Source of the DNA: an uncultured Pseudomonadota bacterium
GTDB taxonomy: Bacteria; Myxococcota_A; UBA796; JAFGLY01
DNA length: 61,088 nt
Direction: 5' to 3'
Assembly (NCBI GenBank): GCA_937912125.1
Contig: CALDOK010000483.1
Coordinates: 1 to 61,088 of the forward strand
The notes beneath the pieces were generated by a model, which had not been told where the DNA came from, did no database searches, and was given only the letters and a program-made list of their open reading frames with translations. Shown piece after piece: positions 16,975 to 25,962 of the stretch (its first letter is position 1; every line of letters begins with the position of its first letter). Both the position numbers and the translations under genes were made by a program.

Positions 16975-19311
16975 ATGAGCCAGACCCTGCACCTGGGCCG
17001 CCAGACCAACGCGGACGCCCCCTTCCTGCTCGATCCATCCCGCCTGCGCACCCACGGCGTGGTGGTGGGCATGACCGGCAGCGGCAAGACCGGGCTGTCC
17101 CTGGTCCTGCTCGAGGAGCTGGTGTTGGCCGGGGTCCCCATCATCGCCATCGACCCCAAGGGCGACCTGGGCAACCTGGGGCTGGTCTTCCCTGGGTTGG
17201 CCCCCGAGGAGTTCGCCCCCTGGGCCGCAGAGGAGGACCCCATGGCCCTCAGCCTGCGCTGGAAGGCCGGGCTGGCGCGCTGGAACCTGGGGGTCCAGGA
17301 CACCGCTCGCCTGGCGGGGCGCATGGATCTGCGGGTCTACACCCCCGGCTCCGAGGCGGGCATCCCTGTGGACGCCATCGGCTCCCTGCGCCGACCTCCA
17401 GCCAGCGTGCTCGAGGACGCCGACGCACGGCGCGAGCTTGTGGCGGACCTGGTGGGGGGCTTGCTCGGCCTGGTGGGGCAGCAGAGCGATCCACTGCGCG
17501 ACCCCGCCCACGTGGTGCTGTCCCGCATCGTGGATGAGGCCTGGGGCCTCGGTGAGGACCTGGATCTCGAGAGCCTGGTGCTGCGCCTGGTGGACCCGCC
17601 CTTCGAGAAGGTCGGCGTCTTCCCGCTGGATCGCTACTTCGACCCCGACAAGCGCATGAAGCTGGCCGTCGCCCTGAACACCGTGCTGGCCTCGCCAGGC
17701 TTCGAGGCCTGGGGCCGGGGGGTCGATCTGGACATCGAGCGCCTGCTCGCCCCGGCACCCGACCGCACCCCGGTACACGTGTTCAACCTGGCCCACCTGG
17801 ACGAGTCCCAGCGCCAGTTCTTCGTGGCGCTGCTGCTGGGCCGGGTGCAGGCGTGGAGCCGGGCTCAGCCTGGCACCGAGCGCCTCCGGGCCCTGGTCTT
17901 CTTCGACGAGGTGGCGGGCTACATGCCGCCCCACCCCCACCAGCCCCCCTCCAAGGGGCCCCTGCTGGCCATGATGAAGCAGGCGCGGGCCGTGGGCCTG
18001 GGCGTGGTGCTGAGCACCCAGAACCCCGTGGATCTCGACTACAAGGCCCTGTCCAACGCCGGCCTGTGGTGCATCGGCCGGCTGTCGACGCCGCAGGACC
18101 GGGACCGGCTCCTCAAGGGCCTGGGCAATCGTGAGCTCGACGCCCAGGTGGCCGGGCTGGACAAGCGGCACTTCCTGGTGATCCAGCCTGGCCGCGGCGA
18201 GCCCGTCGTGCTGCAGAGCCGCCACGCCATGTGCTACCTGCGGGGCCCCTTCACCCGCCACGACGTCACCCGGCTGGTCGGCGACCGAGCGGCCGAGGCA
18301 CCCACTCAGGCCGTGCCTGGAGGCAGCCCGCCCACCGCACCCCCTCCACCTGCCCCGCCCGACGACGGCTTGCTCAGCGCGCCTCCTCCTGTGGACGCCC
18401 CCAGCCGCTTCCTGGACCCCCGGGTGGTCTTCTCCGCCCGGCTGGCCGAGCACTTCGCGGCGGTGGCCCAGCCGGCGCCAGCCGATGCAGCCCCGGTCTA
18501 CCGTCCCGCGGTGCTCGCGCGCTTCCAGCTGCGCTTCGACGAGGAGCGCTTGGGCTTCGTGATCGACGAGACGGTCAGCCGCCTGTGGTTCCCCCTGGGC
18601 ACCGACCGGCCCGGCGAGCCGGCCGCCATCCGCCTGGACGAGCGGGATCTGGTCCCCACCGCAGAGCCCCGGGCGCGCTTCGCACCGCTGCCCGCGTGGC
18701 TGGACGAGGCCGCCGAGTGGAAGCGCTTCGCCACCAGCGCCACCGACGACATCTACCGCGGCGAGACCCGCGGCATGTTCGTCGCCCCCGATCTGAAGCT
18801 CTACGGCAAGCCCGGGGAGACCCAGGACGACTTCCGGGAGCGCTGCCAGCGCGCCATCGAGGAGAGCCTCGACGCCGCGGCCGAGAAGCTGCGTGAGGCC
18901 TACGAGAAGAAGGTGGATCGCCTGCAGACCCGGATGGCGTCCAAGGAGGCCAAGCTGGTGGAGCAGCAGGGCGTGCTGCAGTCCCGCCGGGTGGCCGAGG
19001 CCGTCAACGTCGGCGAGACCCTGCTGTCCTTCTTCGGGGGCAGGCGGCGCAGCCTGGGCAGCGCGGTCACCAAGCGCCGCATGGCCTCCACCGCTGCCCA
19101 GCGGGTCACCACCCTCGAGCAGGAGCTCGAGGAGCTGGCCGGGCAGGTGCAGGACATCCAGGCCGAGCTGCAGGAGAAGCTCGAAGACCTGCGGGCCGAC
19201 GAGGAGGCCAAGCTCGACACCATCGAGCAGCGCGAGGTGCGCCTCGAGAAGTCGGACGTCCGCCTCGAAGAGCTCGCCCTGCTGTGGGTGCCGGTGACCC
19301 GCAGGATCTGA
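16975..19311 (+). CDS. HerA-like ATPase with C-terminal coiled coil
   Basis: A 778-aa protein with Walker A GMTGSGKT (32-39) followed by IDPKGDLGN, Walker B LVFFDEVAGYMP near 310 and the STQNPVDLDYKAL motif typical of HerA/FtsK-related ATPases of the helicase HerA-like (DUF853/DUF87) group. A Pro-rich linker at about 440-475 leads to a second domain and a long charged coiled coil (about 615-760). HerA normally works with the NurA nuclease; no NurA is present here, and a role in DNA translocation or secretion is an inference. The start at 16975 has GGGAG 8 nt upstream and begins MSQTLHLGRQ. It appears to be a single-gene unit. Confidence 0.85.
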   Translation: MSQTLHLGRQTNADAPFLLDPSRLRTHGVVVGMTGSGKTGLSLVLLEELVLAGVPIIAIDPKGDLGNLGLVFPGLAPEEFAPWAAEEDPMALSLRWKAGLARWNLGVQDTARLAGRMDLRVYTPGSEAGIPVDAIGSLRRPPASVLEDADARRELVADLVGGLLGLVGQQSDPLRDPAHVVLSRIVDEAWGLGEDLDLESLVLRLVDPPFEKVGVFPLDRYFDPDKRMKLAVALNTVLASPGFEAWGRGVDLDIERLLAPAPDRTPVHVFNLAHLDESQRQFFVALLLGRVQAWSRAQPGTERLRALVFFDEVAGYMPPHPHQPPSKGPLLAMMKQARAVGLGVVLSTQNPVDLDYKALSNAGLWCIGRLSTPQDRDRLLKGLGNRELDAQVAGLDKRHFLVIQPGRGEPVVLQSRHAMCYLRGPFTRHDVTRLVGDRAAEAPTQAVPGGSPPTAPPPPAPPDDGLLSAPPPVDAPSRFLDPRVVFSARLAEHFAAVAQPAPADAAPVYRPAVLARFQLRFDEERLGFVIDETVSRLWFPLGTDRPGEPAAIRLDERDLVPTAEPRARFAPLPAWLDEAAEWKRFATSATDDIYRGETRGMFVAPDLKLYGKPGETQDDFRERCQRAIEESLDAAAEKLREAYEKKVDRLQTRMASKEAKLVEQQGVLQSRRVAEAVNVGETLLSFFGGRRRSLGSAVTKRRMASTAAQRVTTLEQELEELAGQVQDIQAELQEKLEDLRADEEAKLDTIEQREVRLEKSDVRLEELALLWVPVTRRI

Positions 19312-19326
19312 GCCCCCGGCCGGGTG

Positions 19327-19752
19327 CTACAGCCCCGTGTCGCCGTCGCAGAACTCGGCCATCAGCCCATCGACCTCCGCGCAGGCGCCGTTGACGAAGG
19401 CCGAGCCGCCAGACTCCGGGCAGATATCGTCGCTGGCGCAGTCCACCGCGTCCATCTCGTCGATGCAGGCCTGGACGGTGTCCTCGTTCTCCCACAGGGC
19501 CTGGAACACACCGTCGCCGCAGGACAAGAAGCCCCACCACATGAAGGTGGAGCAGTCCCCCCGGCTGTCGAAGCTGATGCTGAAGCCGCAGCTGTCGCTC
19601 TGGTTCTGGACACAGGTCTCGTCAGAATAGAGACGACAGACCGAGGAGGAGTAGGCCTTGGAGATGTCCTGTCCCAGATCCTCCTGCTTCTCCTCGGAGG
19701 GGCCGCAGGCGAGCAGGAAGCCGAGGGGCAGAGCGAGGGTGAGGGCGCGCAT
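19327..19752 (-). CDS. Hypothetical Cys-rich lipoprotein
   Basis: A 141-aa predicted lipoprotein with lipobox LLAC (Cys16) and a short acidic linker. The mature part has about ten cysteines in pairs (CGFSISF, DCSTF, CASDDICPE), so it is probably disulfide-stabilised outside the cytoplasm. No family recognised. The start MRALTLALPLG at 19752 is chosen because it gives a clean lipoprotein signal. It follows the alcohol dehydrogenase gene on the same strand by 20 nt, so co-transcription is possible. Confidence 0.75.
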   Translation of the reverse strand: MRALTLALPLGFLLACGPSEEKQEDLGQDISKAYSSSVCRLYSDETCVQNQSDSCGFSISFDSRGDCSTFMWWGFLSCGDGVFQALWENEDTVQACIDEMDAVDCASDDICPESGGSAFVNGACAEVDGLMAEFCDGDTGL

Positions 19753-19772
19753 GGCAGCTCCACTGTCAGGAG

Positions 19773-20723
19773 TCAGGGGCGAAGCAGGACCTTGAGCGTA
19801 TCGGGCTGGGCGGCCAGCACCAAGGCCTGCAGCCCCTGCGCGAGGGGCAACGTGGCGGAGATCAGGGGCCGCGGATCCACCAGCCCCGCCTCCAGCAGGC
19901 GCAAGGCTGGCGCGAAGGGCCCACAGCGGGACCCCAGCACGGTGATCTCGTCGATCACCCAGGGCACCACCGGGGGAGCGGCGGGATCGGCCACGGTGGT
20001 CTTGAGCACCAGCGCACCACGGGGGCGCACCAGGGAGCTGGACAGGGCCAGGCCATCCCGGTGGCCGGAGCACTCCACCACCACATCGGCGCCCGCCAGG
20101 GCTGGGGCGTCAGCTGCGAGCACACGCTCGATGCCCGCCGGCAGCATGGCCAGGCGATCCGCCTGCAGGTCCACAGCCTGGACCCGGGCGCCGGTCAGCG
20201 CGAGCACCCGCGCCACGAGCTGGCCGAGCCGACCCGCGCCCATCACCACCACCCGATCCGTGGGGCGCAGGTGCAGCTGCTCCAGCACCTGGCAGGCCGC
20301 GGCCAGGGGCTCGACGAAGACCGCGGCCTCGTCGCTCACCCCCTCTGGGACCGGGTGCAGGTTGCCCAGTGGCAGCGAGACACGCTCGGCGAAGGCGCCG
20401 TCACGTCCGTCGATGCCCAGGACCGTGCGCTGGGGACAGTGGGTGGGCCGCCCCGCCCGGCAGCTGGCACAGGCGCCGCAGGGGCAGTTGATCTCACCCA
20501 CCACCCGACGCCCCACCCAGGCCGGATCGTCGGCCTGCAGGACCTCGGCGACCAGCTCATGGCCCAGCACACCACTGAAGCCCATGTAGCCGCGGCACAG
20601 CTCGAGGTCAGTGGCGCAGACCCCGGCGAGCAGGGGCCGCAGCAAGGCCTCCCCGGGAACCGGCTGCGGCTCGGGATGGTCCTGGACCTGGGGTCCGGTG
20701 GTGGTGAGCACCAGCGCGCGCAT
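19773..20723 (-). CDS. Zinc-dependent alcohol dehydrogenase (MDR family)
   Basis: A 316-aa medium-chain dehydrogenase. It has the catalytic-zinc Cys in GVCATDLE, GHELVAEV, the four-Cys structural zinc loop (CPCGACASCRAGRPTHC, about 79-95) and the NAD-binding GAGRLGQL near 162. It should oxidise an alcohol or polyol with NAD(P); the specific substrate cannot be told. At 316 aa it is somewhat shorter than typical members (about 340-350). The start is MRALVL at 20723, close behind AGGAGG; a second ATG at 20726 is equally possible. The gene is divergent from the DUF151 protein gene at 20782. Confidence 0.88.
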   Translation of the reverse strand: MRALVLTTTGPQVQDHPEPQPVPGEALLRPLLAGVCATDLELCRGYMGFSGVLGHELVAEVLQADDPAWVGRRVVGEINCPCGACASCRAGRPTHCPQRTVLGIDGRDGAFAERVSLPLGNLHPVPEGVSDEAAVFVEPLAAACQVLEQLHLRPTDRVVVMGAGRLGQLVARVLALTGARVQAVDLQADRLAMLPAGIERVLAADAPALAGADVVVECSGHRDGLALSSSLVRPRGALVLKTTVADPAAPPVVPWVIDEITVLGSRCGPFAPALRLLEAGLVDPRPLISATLPLAQGLQALVLAAQPDTLKVLLRP

Positions 20724-20781
20724 CATGCCTCCTGGACGGTGTAGTGCGAACCCTACTACGCTGGACCCAGGAGGTCTTCCC

Positions 20782-21372
20782 ATGGCCCACCCCGCGACCT
20801 TGCTCGCCCTGGCTTGCGCCCTGCTCCTGGTTCCACCGGCCTGGGCGGGCAGGCGTGACCGGAGCCAGGAGGCCGCCGCCACCGCCAGCCCCGGGGGTTC
20901 GCTCGAGGGCTTCTCCAAGCTCGAGGTCGTCACCGTGATGCCCGCCGACGGTGGTGGCACCGTGCTGCTGGCCGACACCGAGCGCACAGTGGTGATCCCC
21001 ATCGCCGTGGGCGCCACCGAGGCCCTCTCCATCGCCCTGCGGCTGGAGCGGCGTCGCTACGAGCGGCCCCTGACCCACGATCTGGTGGACACCGTGATCC
21101 GCGAGCTGGGCGGTGAGCTCACCGAGGTGCGCATCGACGCCCTGAGGTCGCAGGTGTTCACCGCCACGGCCACCCTCGCCCAGGGCAAGACCAGCACCCG
21201 CATCGACCTGCGGGCGAGCGACGCCATCGCCCTGGCCCTGGGCAACGGCCTGCCCATCTGGATGGCCGACCCAGTCCTCGCCGAGACCGGCATCCTGTGG
21301 AAGGACTTCCTGGGCCAGCCGCCTCCAGAGCCCCAGCTCGAGCTGCCCTACGAGTTCCAGCCGGAGATCTGA
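20782..21372 (+). CDS. Secreted bifunctional-nuclease (DUF151/BFN) domain protein
   Basis: A 196-aa protein with a signal peptide (LLALACALLLVPPAWAG) followed by a full DUF151 domain at about 55-175: VVIPIAVGATEALSIAL, the RPLTHDLVDTVIRELGG helix, and IDLRASDAIALALGNGLPIW. DUF151 proteins were named bifunctional nucleases from plant work and are usually cytoplasmic in bacteria, so an exported copy is unusual. The short C-terminal tail is Pro-rich. The start at 20782 has AGGAGG 8 nt upstream. It is divergent from the alcohol dehydrogenase gene. Confidence 0.85.
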   Translation: MAHPATLLALACALLLVPPAWAGRRDRSQEAAATASPGGSLEGFSKLEVVTVMPADGGGTVLLADTERTVVIPIAVGATEALSIALRLERRRYERPLTHDLVDTVIRELGGELTEVRIDALRSQVFTATATLAQGKTSTRIDLRASDAIALALGNGLPIWMADPVLAETGILWKDFLGQPPPEPQLELPYEFQPEI

Positions 21373-21496
21373 GGCGACGAATCAGCGCCTGCCCGCGGTC
21401 TCCAATGATCTGCCATCGAAGACCACGCCGCTGATCCCCACCACCTCCCCGTCCACCACAGCCCAGGACCACCGACAGCGGTGATCGAGGGCCGCC

Positions 21497-22816
21497 TCAG
21501 AACGCCATCCCCAGCTCCAGCCGCAGCTCATCGTCGCCGTCAGGGCCCGCCCCCTGGCTGGTCCACAAAGCACCAGCCCCCGGGTCGTAGGCAACCGGGG
21601 CCTGGTCCCAGGGGTCGATGGGGACCTGGATCAGGTAGGCGGGCACCAACTCCTGGAGGCTGGCGGGTGGCTCGGCATCGGGGTGGTCGCGCTGCCAGCG
21701 CAGCACCGCCAGCCAAGCCAGCGCCAGGGCGCGCCGAGAGCGCACCCGGTCCAGCCGCGCCATGAAGCTGCCGTAGCCGGGGGTGGAGACGTCCAGCAGG
21801 ACGCGGCCGACGGAGTTGTCGAGCCAGCGCCCCACGTCCAGTGGGCCCGTGGCCGCCAGGATCTCGGGCTCGGGGAACACACGCTGGGACCCGGGAGCCA
21901 AGGACAGCGCCGCCGCCTGCCGGCAGCGCTGCCGGGCCAGCTGGATGGTGCGATCTGCATCGTAGAAGGGGAAGCAGCATTCCCGCCCGCCTGGCGCCAC
22001 GGGCTCACCAGGAGCCGCCGCCGCGCCGGGCTCGGTGGTGGCGAAGAGCTGCTCGCGGCTCCACCAGCGCATCTGATCGTACATGGCCTCGGCCCCGGCA
22101 CACTCGCCCAGGATGCTGCTCTCGAGGCCAGAAGGCAGCAGCGAGGCGGCCTCGATCTCCGCGCTGGCGGCCGCCAACATCGCGGCGCTGGGGGGGCGCT
22201 CCCAGGACACCAACTCCACCAGCTCGCCCAGGGCCTCCTCGCCGATGGCCACGCCCACCATGGCGCTCAGGAGGTTGCCGCCTCCCAGCTCGAGCAGCAG
22301 CCCCAGCCGGGCCGTGCGCAGCATCTCCGCCAGGGCCTCATCGGGACGGTCCGCCTCGGCATAGCGCCAGGCCCGCACCAGACGCGCGCGCGCCACGGCC
22401 AGCACGCCGAGGATGGGGGGGGCCTCGTCGGTCAGGCCCCAGGACTCCATCTGCAACCCCGAGCTCTCCACCAGGGCATCCATGGCCTCGAGGGCCGGCC
22501 CGAGCTCATCGGGCAGCTCGAGTCCGGGGTCGGGGGGCCCCTCGCCCTGCAGGGCGGTGCCCAGCGCGGAGGTGTCCAGGCCTTCGGGGACCCGCTCCAT
22601 CAGGGTGTCCAGCCGAATGCGGGCGTCCGGCTCCACGGGCAGGGCGGGCTCTGGCATGTCGAGGGGTCCCTGCCCCTGGGGCCAGACCGCGCTCGCGCTC
22701 TTCAAGGACACGCCCGCCCAGCCTCCCACCAGCAGCAGCGCCAGCAACACCGCGAGGGCGCCCAGCAGCAGTACCGGGATCAACAACCAGCGGGTGCGAG
22801 ACCTCGTGGCCGACAT
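21497..22816 (-). CDS. Membrane-anchored hypothetical protein with pseudopilin-like C-terminal tail
   Basis: A 439-aa protein with one N-terminal membrane helix (about 10-35) and a large, mostly helical extracytoplasmic domain. The last 45 residues (LVPAYLIQVPIDPWDQAPVA..., then GPDGDDE) resemble the calcium-loop tail of type II secretion pseudopilins such as GspG, a tail also seen in large exported proteins of unknown role. There is no prepilin cleavage motif at the N-terminus, so it is not itself a pseudopilin. The start at 22816 is supported by GGGAGGG upstream. It is divergent from the gene at 22893. Confidence 0.75.
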   Translation of the reverse strand: MSATRSRTRWLLIPVLLLGALAVLLALLLVGGWAGVSLKSASAVWPQGQGPLDMPEPALPVEPDARIRLDTLMERVPEGLDTSALGTALQGEGPPDPGLELPDELGPALEAMDALVESSGLQMESWGLTDEAPPILGVLAVARARLVRAWRYAEADRPDEALAEMLRTARLGLLLELGGGNLLSAMVGVAIGEEALGELVELVSWERPPSAAMLAAASAEIEAASLLPSGLESSILGECAGAEAMYDQMRWWSREQLFATTEPGAAAAPGEPVAPGGRECCFPFYDADRTIQLARQRCRQAAALSLAPGSQRVFPEPEILAATGPLDVGRWLDNSVGRVLLDVSTPGYGSFMARLDRVRSRRALALAWLAVLRWQRDHPDAEPPASLQELVPAYLIQVPIDPWDQAPVAYDPGAGALWTSQGAGPDGDDELRLELGMAF

Positions 22817-22892
22817 GGAACCCTCCCTTCGCGCCTGGGGTTGGGACTTGGCCACCCCGAGGATACCAGGCTCGCACCCCGGGCACCCCATC

Positions 22893-24248
22893 ATGTTCCA
22901 GGCCAGCTCCTACGATCATCTCTACAGCACCTGGACCCTGCCCCTGTGGGTGTCGGTCCTGGGTGTGCTGATCTGCCTCATCGCCGGGGTCATCGCGGCG
23001 GTCCAGGCGGAGCGGGGTGCCAAGGTCTGGCTGCTGCCCCTGGCGCTCACGCCCGTGCTGGCCGTCATGCTGCTGGGCCTAGCGCTGGGCCCTGCCTGGC
23101 TGGCCAAGGTCTACGGCGCCGGCCTCGAGCTACCCAACGGCGCGGGCCCCATGCCCGGGCGCGTGTTTCGCAGCCTGATCGGTGGCGAGCTGGCGGCCTG
23201 GGCCGCTGCTGTCGGCGCCGTCACCCTGGGGATGGGCCTGCGCAGCCTGCTGGGGGGCCCCTGGCGGCCACAGCTGGCGCTCCCTCCCCTGGCCATGGCC
23301 GCGTTCGGGTTGCTGCTGGCCTCGGCCGGGCCCGTTCACGCTGGCTTCTTGCTCTCCTGGGGCCCGCTGCCCACCCTGCACGGCGCGGACGGTGCGCGGG
23401 TCCACGTGGGGCGAAGCCTGGACCTCACCCCGCAGCTGGGCGGCACCTCCCACCCCGAGCGCTGCGAAACGCGCCCCCTGATCTTCGCACCGGAGCAGCC
23501 GGGAGAGGCCGTGCTCTCACTGCAGGCCCACTGCGGACTGCTGGGGGTCCAGCGCGGCACCAGCGCCAGCGGCGGCCAGGACCAGGGTCCCGAGGGCTTC
23601 CCCCTGGCCGTGGGCAACGGCTGGGTCTGGCGCCACATCCGCGAGTGGCACAACCAGATGCTGTGGTTCTTCCCGGAGCGTGGCCGACACGAGGGCCCCG
23701 ACCTGCACCTGAGGGTGGCGGGGTCCACCCAACAGGGGCCCTTGGCCACCTGGACGCTGCAGGAGTGGACCGAGGGGGGCGAGGTGCTCGAGCACCAAAT
23801 CTACCAATGGGACGGGCAGCTGCTCGCGGTCCACGACGGCGTGCCCTCCGAGCAGGTCTTCTTTCAGCTCGAGACTCCGGAGGCCGCGGCCGAGCTCCCA
23901 GCGCAGGCCGAAGGAAACGAAGGGCAGGCTGCAGGAAACGAAGCGCAGGCCGAAGGCAGCCCAGCCCCGCCCACCCAGGCCTGCAGCCTCAGCGTCTTCC
24001 CCAACGCGAGCTGCCGCTGCCTGCTGGCGCCCCACGCCGAGGCCACTCTGGCCGGCCCCTCCCTGTGCCAGCCCCGACGGGGGGCAGGCGACGATCTGCG
24101 CGCCATCGGCAGCGCACTGCTGGCGGTGATGACCATCGGCCTGGTCATCGTGGACCCCGACGAGAACCCACACTGGGTGCTGGTGCGCTCCGGCCCGAAC
24201 CACCCTGCGCCGCCCCCACCTCTGGCACCGCCGGCTCCACAGGACTGA
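22893..24248 (+). CDS. Hypothetical membrane protein
   Basis: A 451-aa protein with four or five hydrophobic helices in the first 160 residues and another near 425, separated by a long hydrophilic domain. A small internal repeat (AEGNEGQAAGNEAQAEG, about 350) and a Pro-rich C-terminus are visible. No family was recognised. The start at 22893 gives an N-terminus that leads directly into the first helix; upstream codons in the same frame are antisense to the neighbouring gene. It is followed by the peroxidase-like gene after 116 nt. Confidence 0.7.
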   Translation: MFQASSYDHLYSTWTLPLWVSVLGVLICLIAGVIAAVQAERGAKVWLLPLALTPVLAVMLLGLALGPAWLAKVYGAGLELPNGAGPMPGRVFRSLIGGELAAWAAAVGAVTLGMGLRSLLGGPWRPQLALPPLAMAAFGLLLASAGPVHAGFLLSWGPLPTLHGADGARVHVGRSLDLTPQLGGTSHPERCETRPLIFAPEQPGEAVLSLQAHCGLLGVQRGTSASGGQDQGPEGFPLAVGNGWVWRHIREWHNQMLWFFPERGRHEGPDLHLRVAGSTQQGPLATWTLQEWTEGGEVLEHQIYQWDGQLLAVHDGVPSEQVFFQLETPEAAAELPAQAEGNEGQAAGNEAQAEGSPAPPTQACSLSVFPNASCRCLLAPHAEATLAGPSLCQPRRGAGDDLRAIGSALLAVMTIGLVIVDPDENPHWVLVRSGPNHPAPPPPLAPPAPQD

Positions 24249-24364
24249 TCCCCGTCAGGCTCGCGGCGCTCCCGGATCAGGTCAGCCCAGAGGGTGAAGA
24301 GCGCTACACTATCGCGCTCGCCCTATGTGCTAGTACTGGAATCCCCAATCCAAGGAAGTGGTGA

Positions 24365-25807
24365 ATGGACAAGAAGATCATCGGTGGGCTCGGCGCTGGC
24401 GTCCTGGTCTTGGCCCTGGCTTTTCCCCTGTCGAACATGGGCGCCCGCACCCTGGAACCCGCGCCGGCCAGCCGGGTGACGCACCCTGCGCTGCAGGCCA
24501 ACCTGGACTTCTACGCCAACAGCTGCGTGGACTGCCACAGCGACGCAGCGGAGATGCCTTTCTATGCCAGCTTCCCGCTGGCCAGCGGCATGATCGAGGA
24601 GCACCGCGAGGAGGCAATGGCATTCTGGGACGCCGACCGCGAGCTCTTCGTCTCCGGCCTGCCCTCCGAGGCCGCCCTGGCCAAGATCCAACAGGTGCTC
24701 GAGACCGGGGCCATGCCCCCCGCCAGCTACAAGGCCCTGCACTGGAACGCTGGGGTCAGCCCCGCCGAGAAGGACTCCCAGCTCTCCATGATCCGCGCCC
24801 TGCGGGCCGAGCTCAGCCCCGGCTACGACGATCCGAACGACCCCTTGCTGGCCCGCTCCATCATGCCCATCGTGGACACCTCCGGCTCCCTGGACCCGGC
24901 CAAGATCGAGCTGGGCCGCAAGCTCTACCACGACACCCGCCTGTCGGTGGACAACACCCTGTCCTGCGCCTCATGCCACGGCCTGGACATGGGCGGCTCC
25001 GACGAAGCCGTCAGCTCCACCGGGGTGGAAGACCAGAAGGGTCCCATCAACTCTCCCACCGTCTTCAACTCCGTCTACGCCGTGGCCCAGTTCTGGGACG
25101 GTCGCGCCGACGACCTGCAGGCCCAGGCCGCCGGCCCCGTCGAGAACCCCATGGAGATGGGCGACAAGTGGGACGACGTGGTGGTGGAGCTGGCCCAGGA
25201 CCCCGTCTTCGTGGCCGAGTTCATGGCGGTCTACGGGCCCGAGGGCTGGACCGCTGAGCAGCTGCCCGAGGTCGTGGAGGGCGAGCCCCTGGCCACGCCC
25301 GCCGAGCTGACGGCCGAGGCCCTCACCGACGCCATCGCGGTCTTCGAGATGACCCTGGTCACCCCGAACAGCCCCTTCGATCGCTGGCTGAAGGGCGAAA
25401 CCGACGCCATGAGCGCCGACGCCATCGCCGGCTGGGAGATCTTCGACGCCAAGGGCTGTGACACCTGCCACGCCGGCCAGGCCATGGGCCAGACCAGCTT
25501 CGAGAAGATGGGCGTCACAGGCGACTACTTCGCGGCTCGGGGCAACCCCACCGACGTCGACAAGGGCCGCATGGGCGTGACCGAGGACCCGGCGGACATG
25601 CACCGCTTCAAGGTCCCCACCCTGCGCAACGTGGCGGTCAGCTGGCCCTACTTCCACGACGGCGCCACCCGGGATCTGGACCAGGCCGTGCGGACCATGG
25701 CCACCTACCAGCGCGAGCACCAGCTTGCCGACGACGAGGTCACCAAGGTGGTGGCGTTCCTCGAGTCCCTGACCGGCGAGTACAAGGGCGAACCACTGGA
25801 CGGGTAA
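24365..25807 (+). CDS. Three-heme cytochrome c peroxidase-like protein
   Basis: A 480-aa protein with an N-terminal membrane helix or signal (about 5-25) and three c-type heme sites: CVDCH near residue 57, CASCH near 200 and CDTCH near 370. The N-terminal part (HPALQANLDFYANSCVDCHSD) looks like a heme-binding domain placed ahead of a standard di-heme peroxidase/MauG core (LGRKLYHDTRLS, INSPTVFNSVYA, FKVPTLRNVAVSWPYFHDG). Family members reduce hydrogen peroxide with electrons from the quinol or cytochrome pool in the periplasm. The extra heme resembles tri-heme quinol peroxidases. The function is inferred; no maturation genes are nearby. Confidence 0.88.
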   Translation: MDKKIIGGLGAGVLVLALAFPLSNMGARTLEPAPASRVTHPALQANLDFYANSCVDCHSDAAEMPFYASFPLASGMIEEHREEAMAFWDADRELFVSGLPSEAALAKIQQVLETGAMPPASYKALHWNAGVSPAEKDSQLSMIRALRAELSPGYDDPNDPLLARSIMPIVDTSGSLDPAKIELGRKLYHDTRLSVDNTLSCASCHGLDMGGSDEAVSSTGVEDQKGPINSPTVFNSVYAVAQFWDGRADDLQAQAAGPVENPMEMGDKWDDVVVELAQDPVFVAEFMAVYGPEGWTAEQLPEVVEGEPLATPAELTAEALTDAIAVFEMTLVTPNSPFDRWLKGETDAMSADAIAGWEIFDAKGCDTCHAGQAMGQTSFEKMGVTGDYFAARGNPTDVDKGRMGVTEDPADMHRFKVPTLRNVAVSWPYFHDGATRDLDQAVRTMATYQREHQLADDEVTKVVAFLESLTGEYKGEPLDG

Positions 25808-25821
25808 GCGCGCAAACCTGG

Positions 25822-25892
25822 ACGTAGGGGAGCAGTTCACCTGCTCCCGCAACCGATCTTGCCAGGGGAGGACGTAAAGTCCTCCCCTACGT
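25822..25892. repeat. Nested inverted-repeat element (REP-like)
   Basis: A 71-bp element bounded by a perfect 10-bp inverted repeat, ACGTAGGGGA (25822-25831) and TCCCCTACGT (25883-25892). Inside are two further hairpins: GGGAGCAG-TTCAC-CTGCTCCC (25828-25848) and GGGGAGGAC-GTAAA-GTCCTCCCC (25865-25887). The outer pairing competes with the inner ones. It lies 15 nt after the peroxidase-like gene and 70 nt before the cystathionine synthase gene. It lacks a T tract, so it is not a standard terminator. Confidence 0.75.
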
Positions 25893-25962
25893 GATCTGGA
25901 ACGGCAGTGACACCGTCCGTCTCAGGATAGAGGCGCTGTCCCTCGACTACCCGGAGTGACAG

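Noticed and set aside
21382..21470. Minus-strand text reading WSWAVVDGEVVGISGVVFDG that looks like a protein C-terminus
   Set aside because: It has no start, no ribosome site and only about 30 sensible residues. It may be a gene remnant but cannot be supported.
25865..25887. Hairpin after the peroxidase-like gene as an intrinsic terminator
   Set aside because: There is no T tract on either strand after the stem; it is better described as part of the palindromic element.
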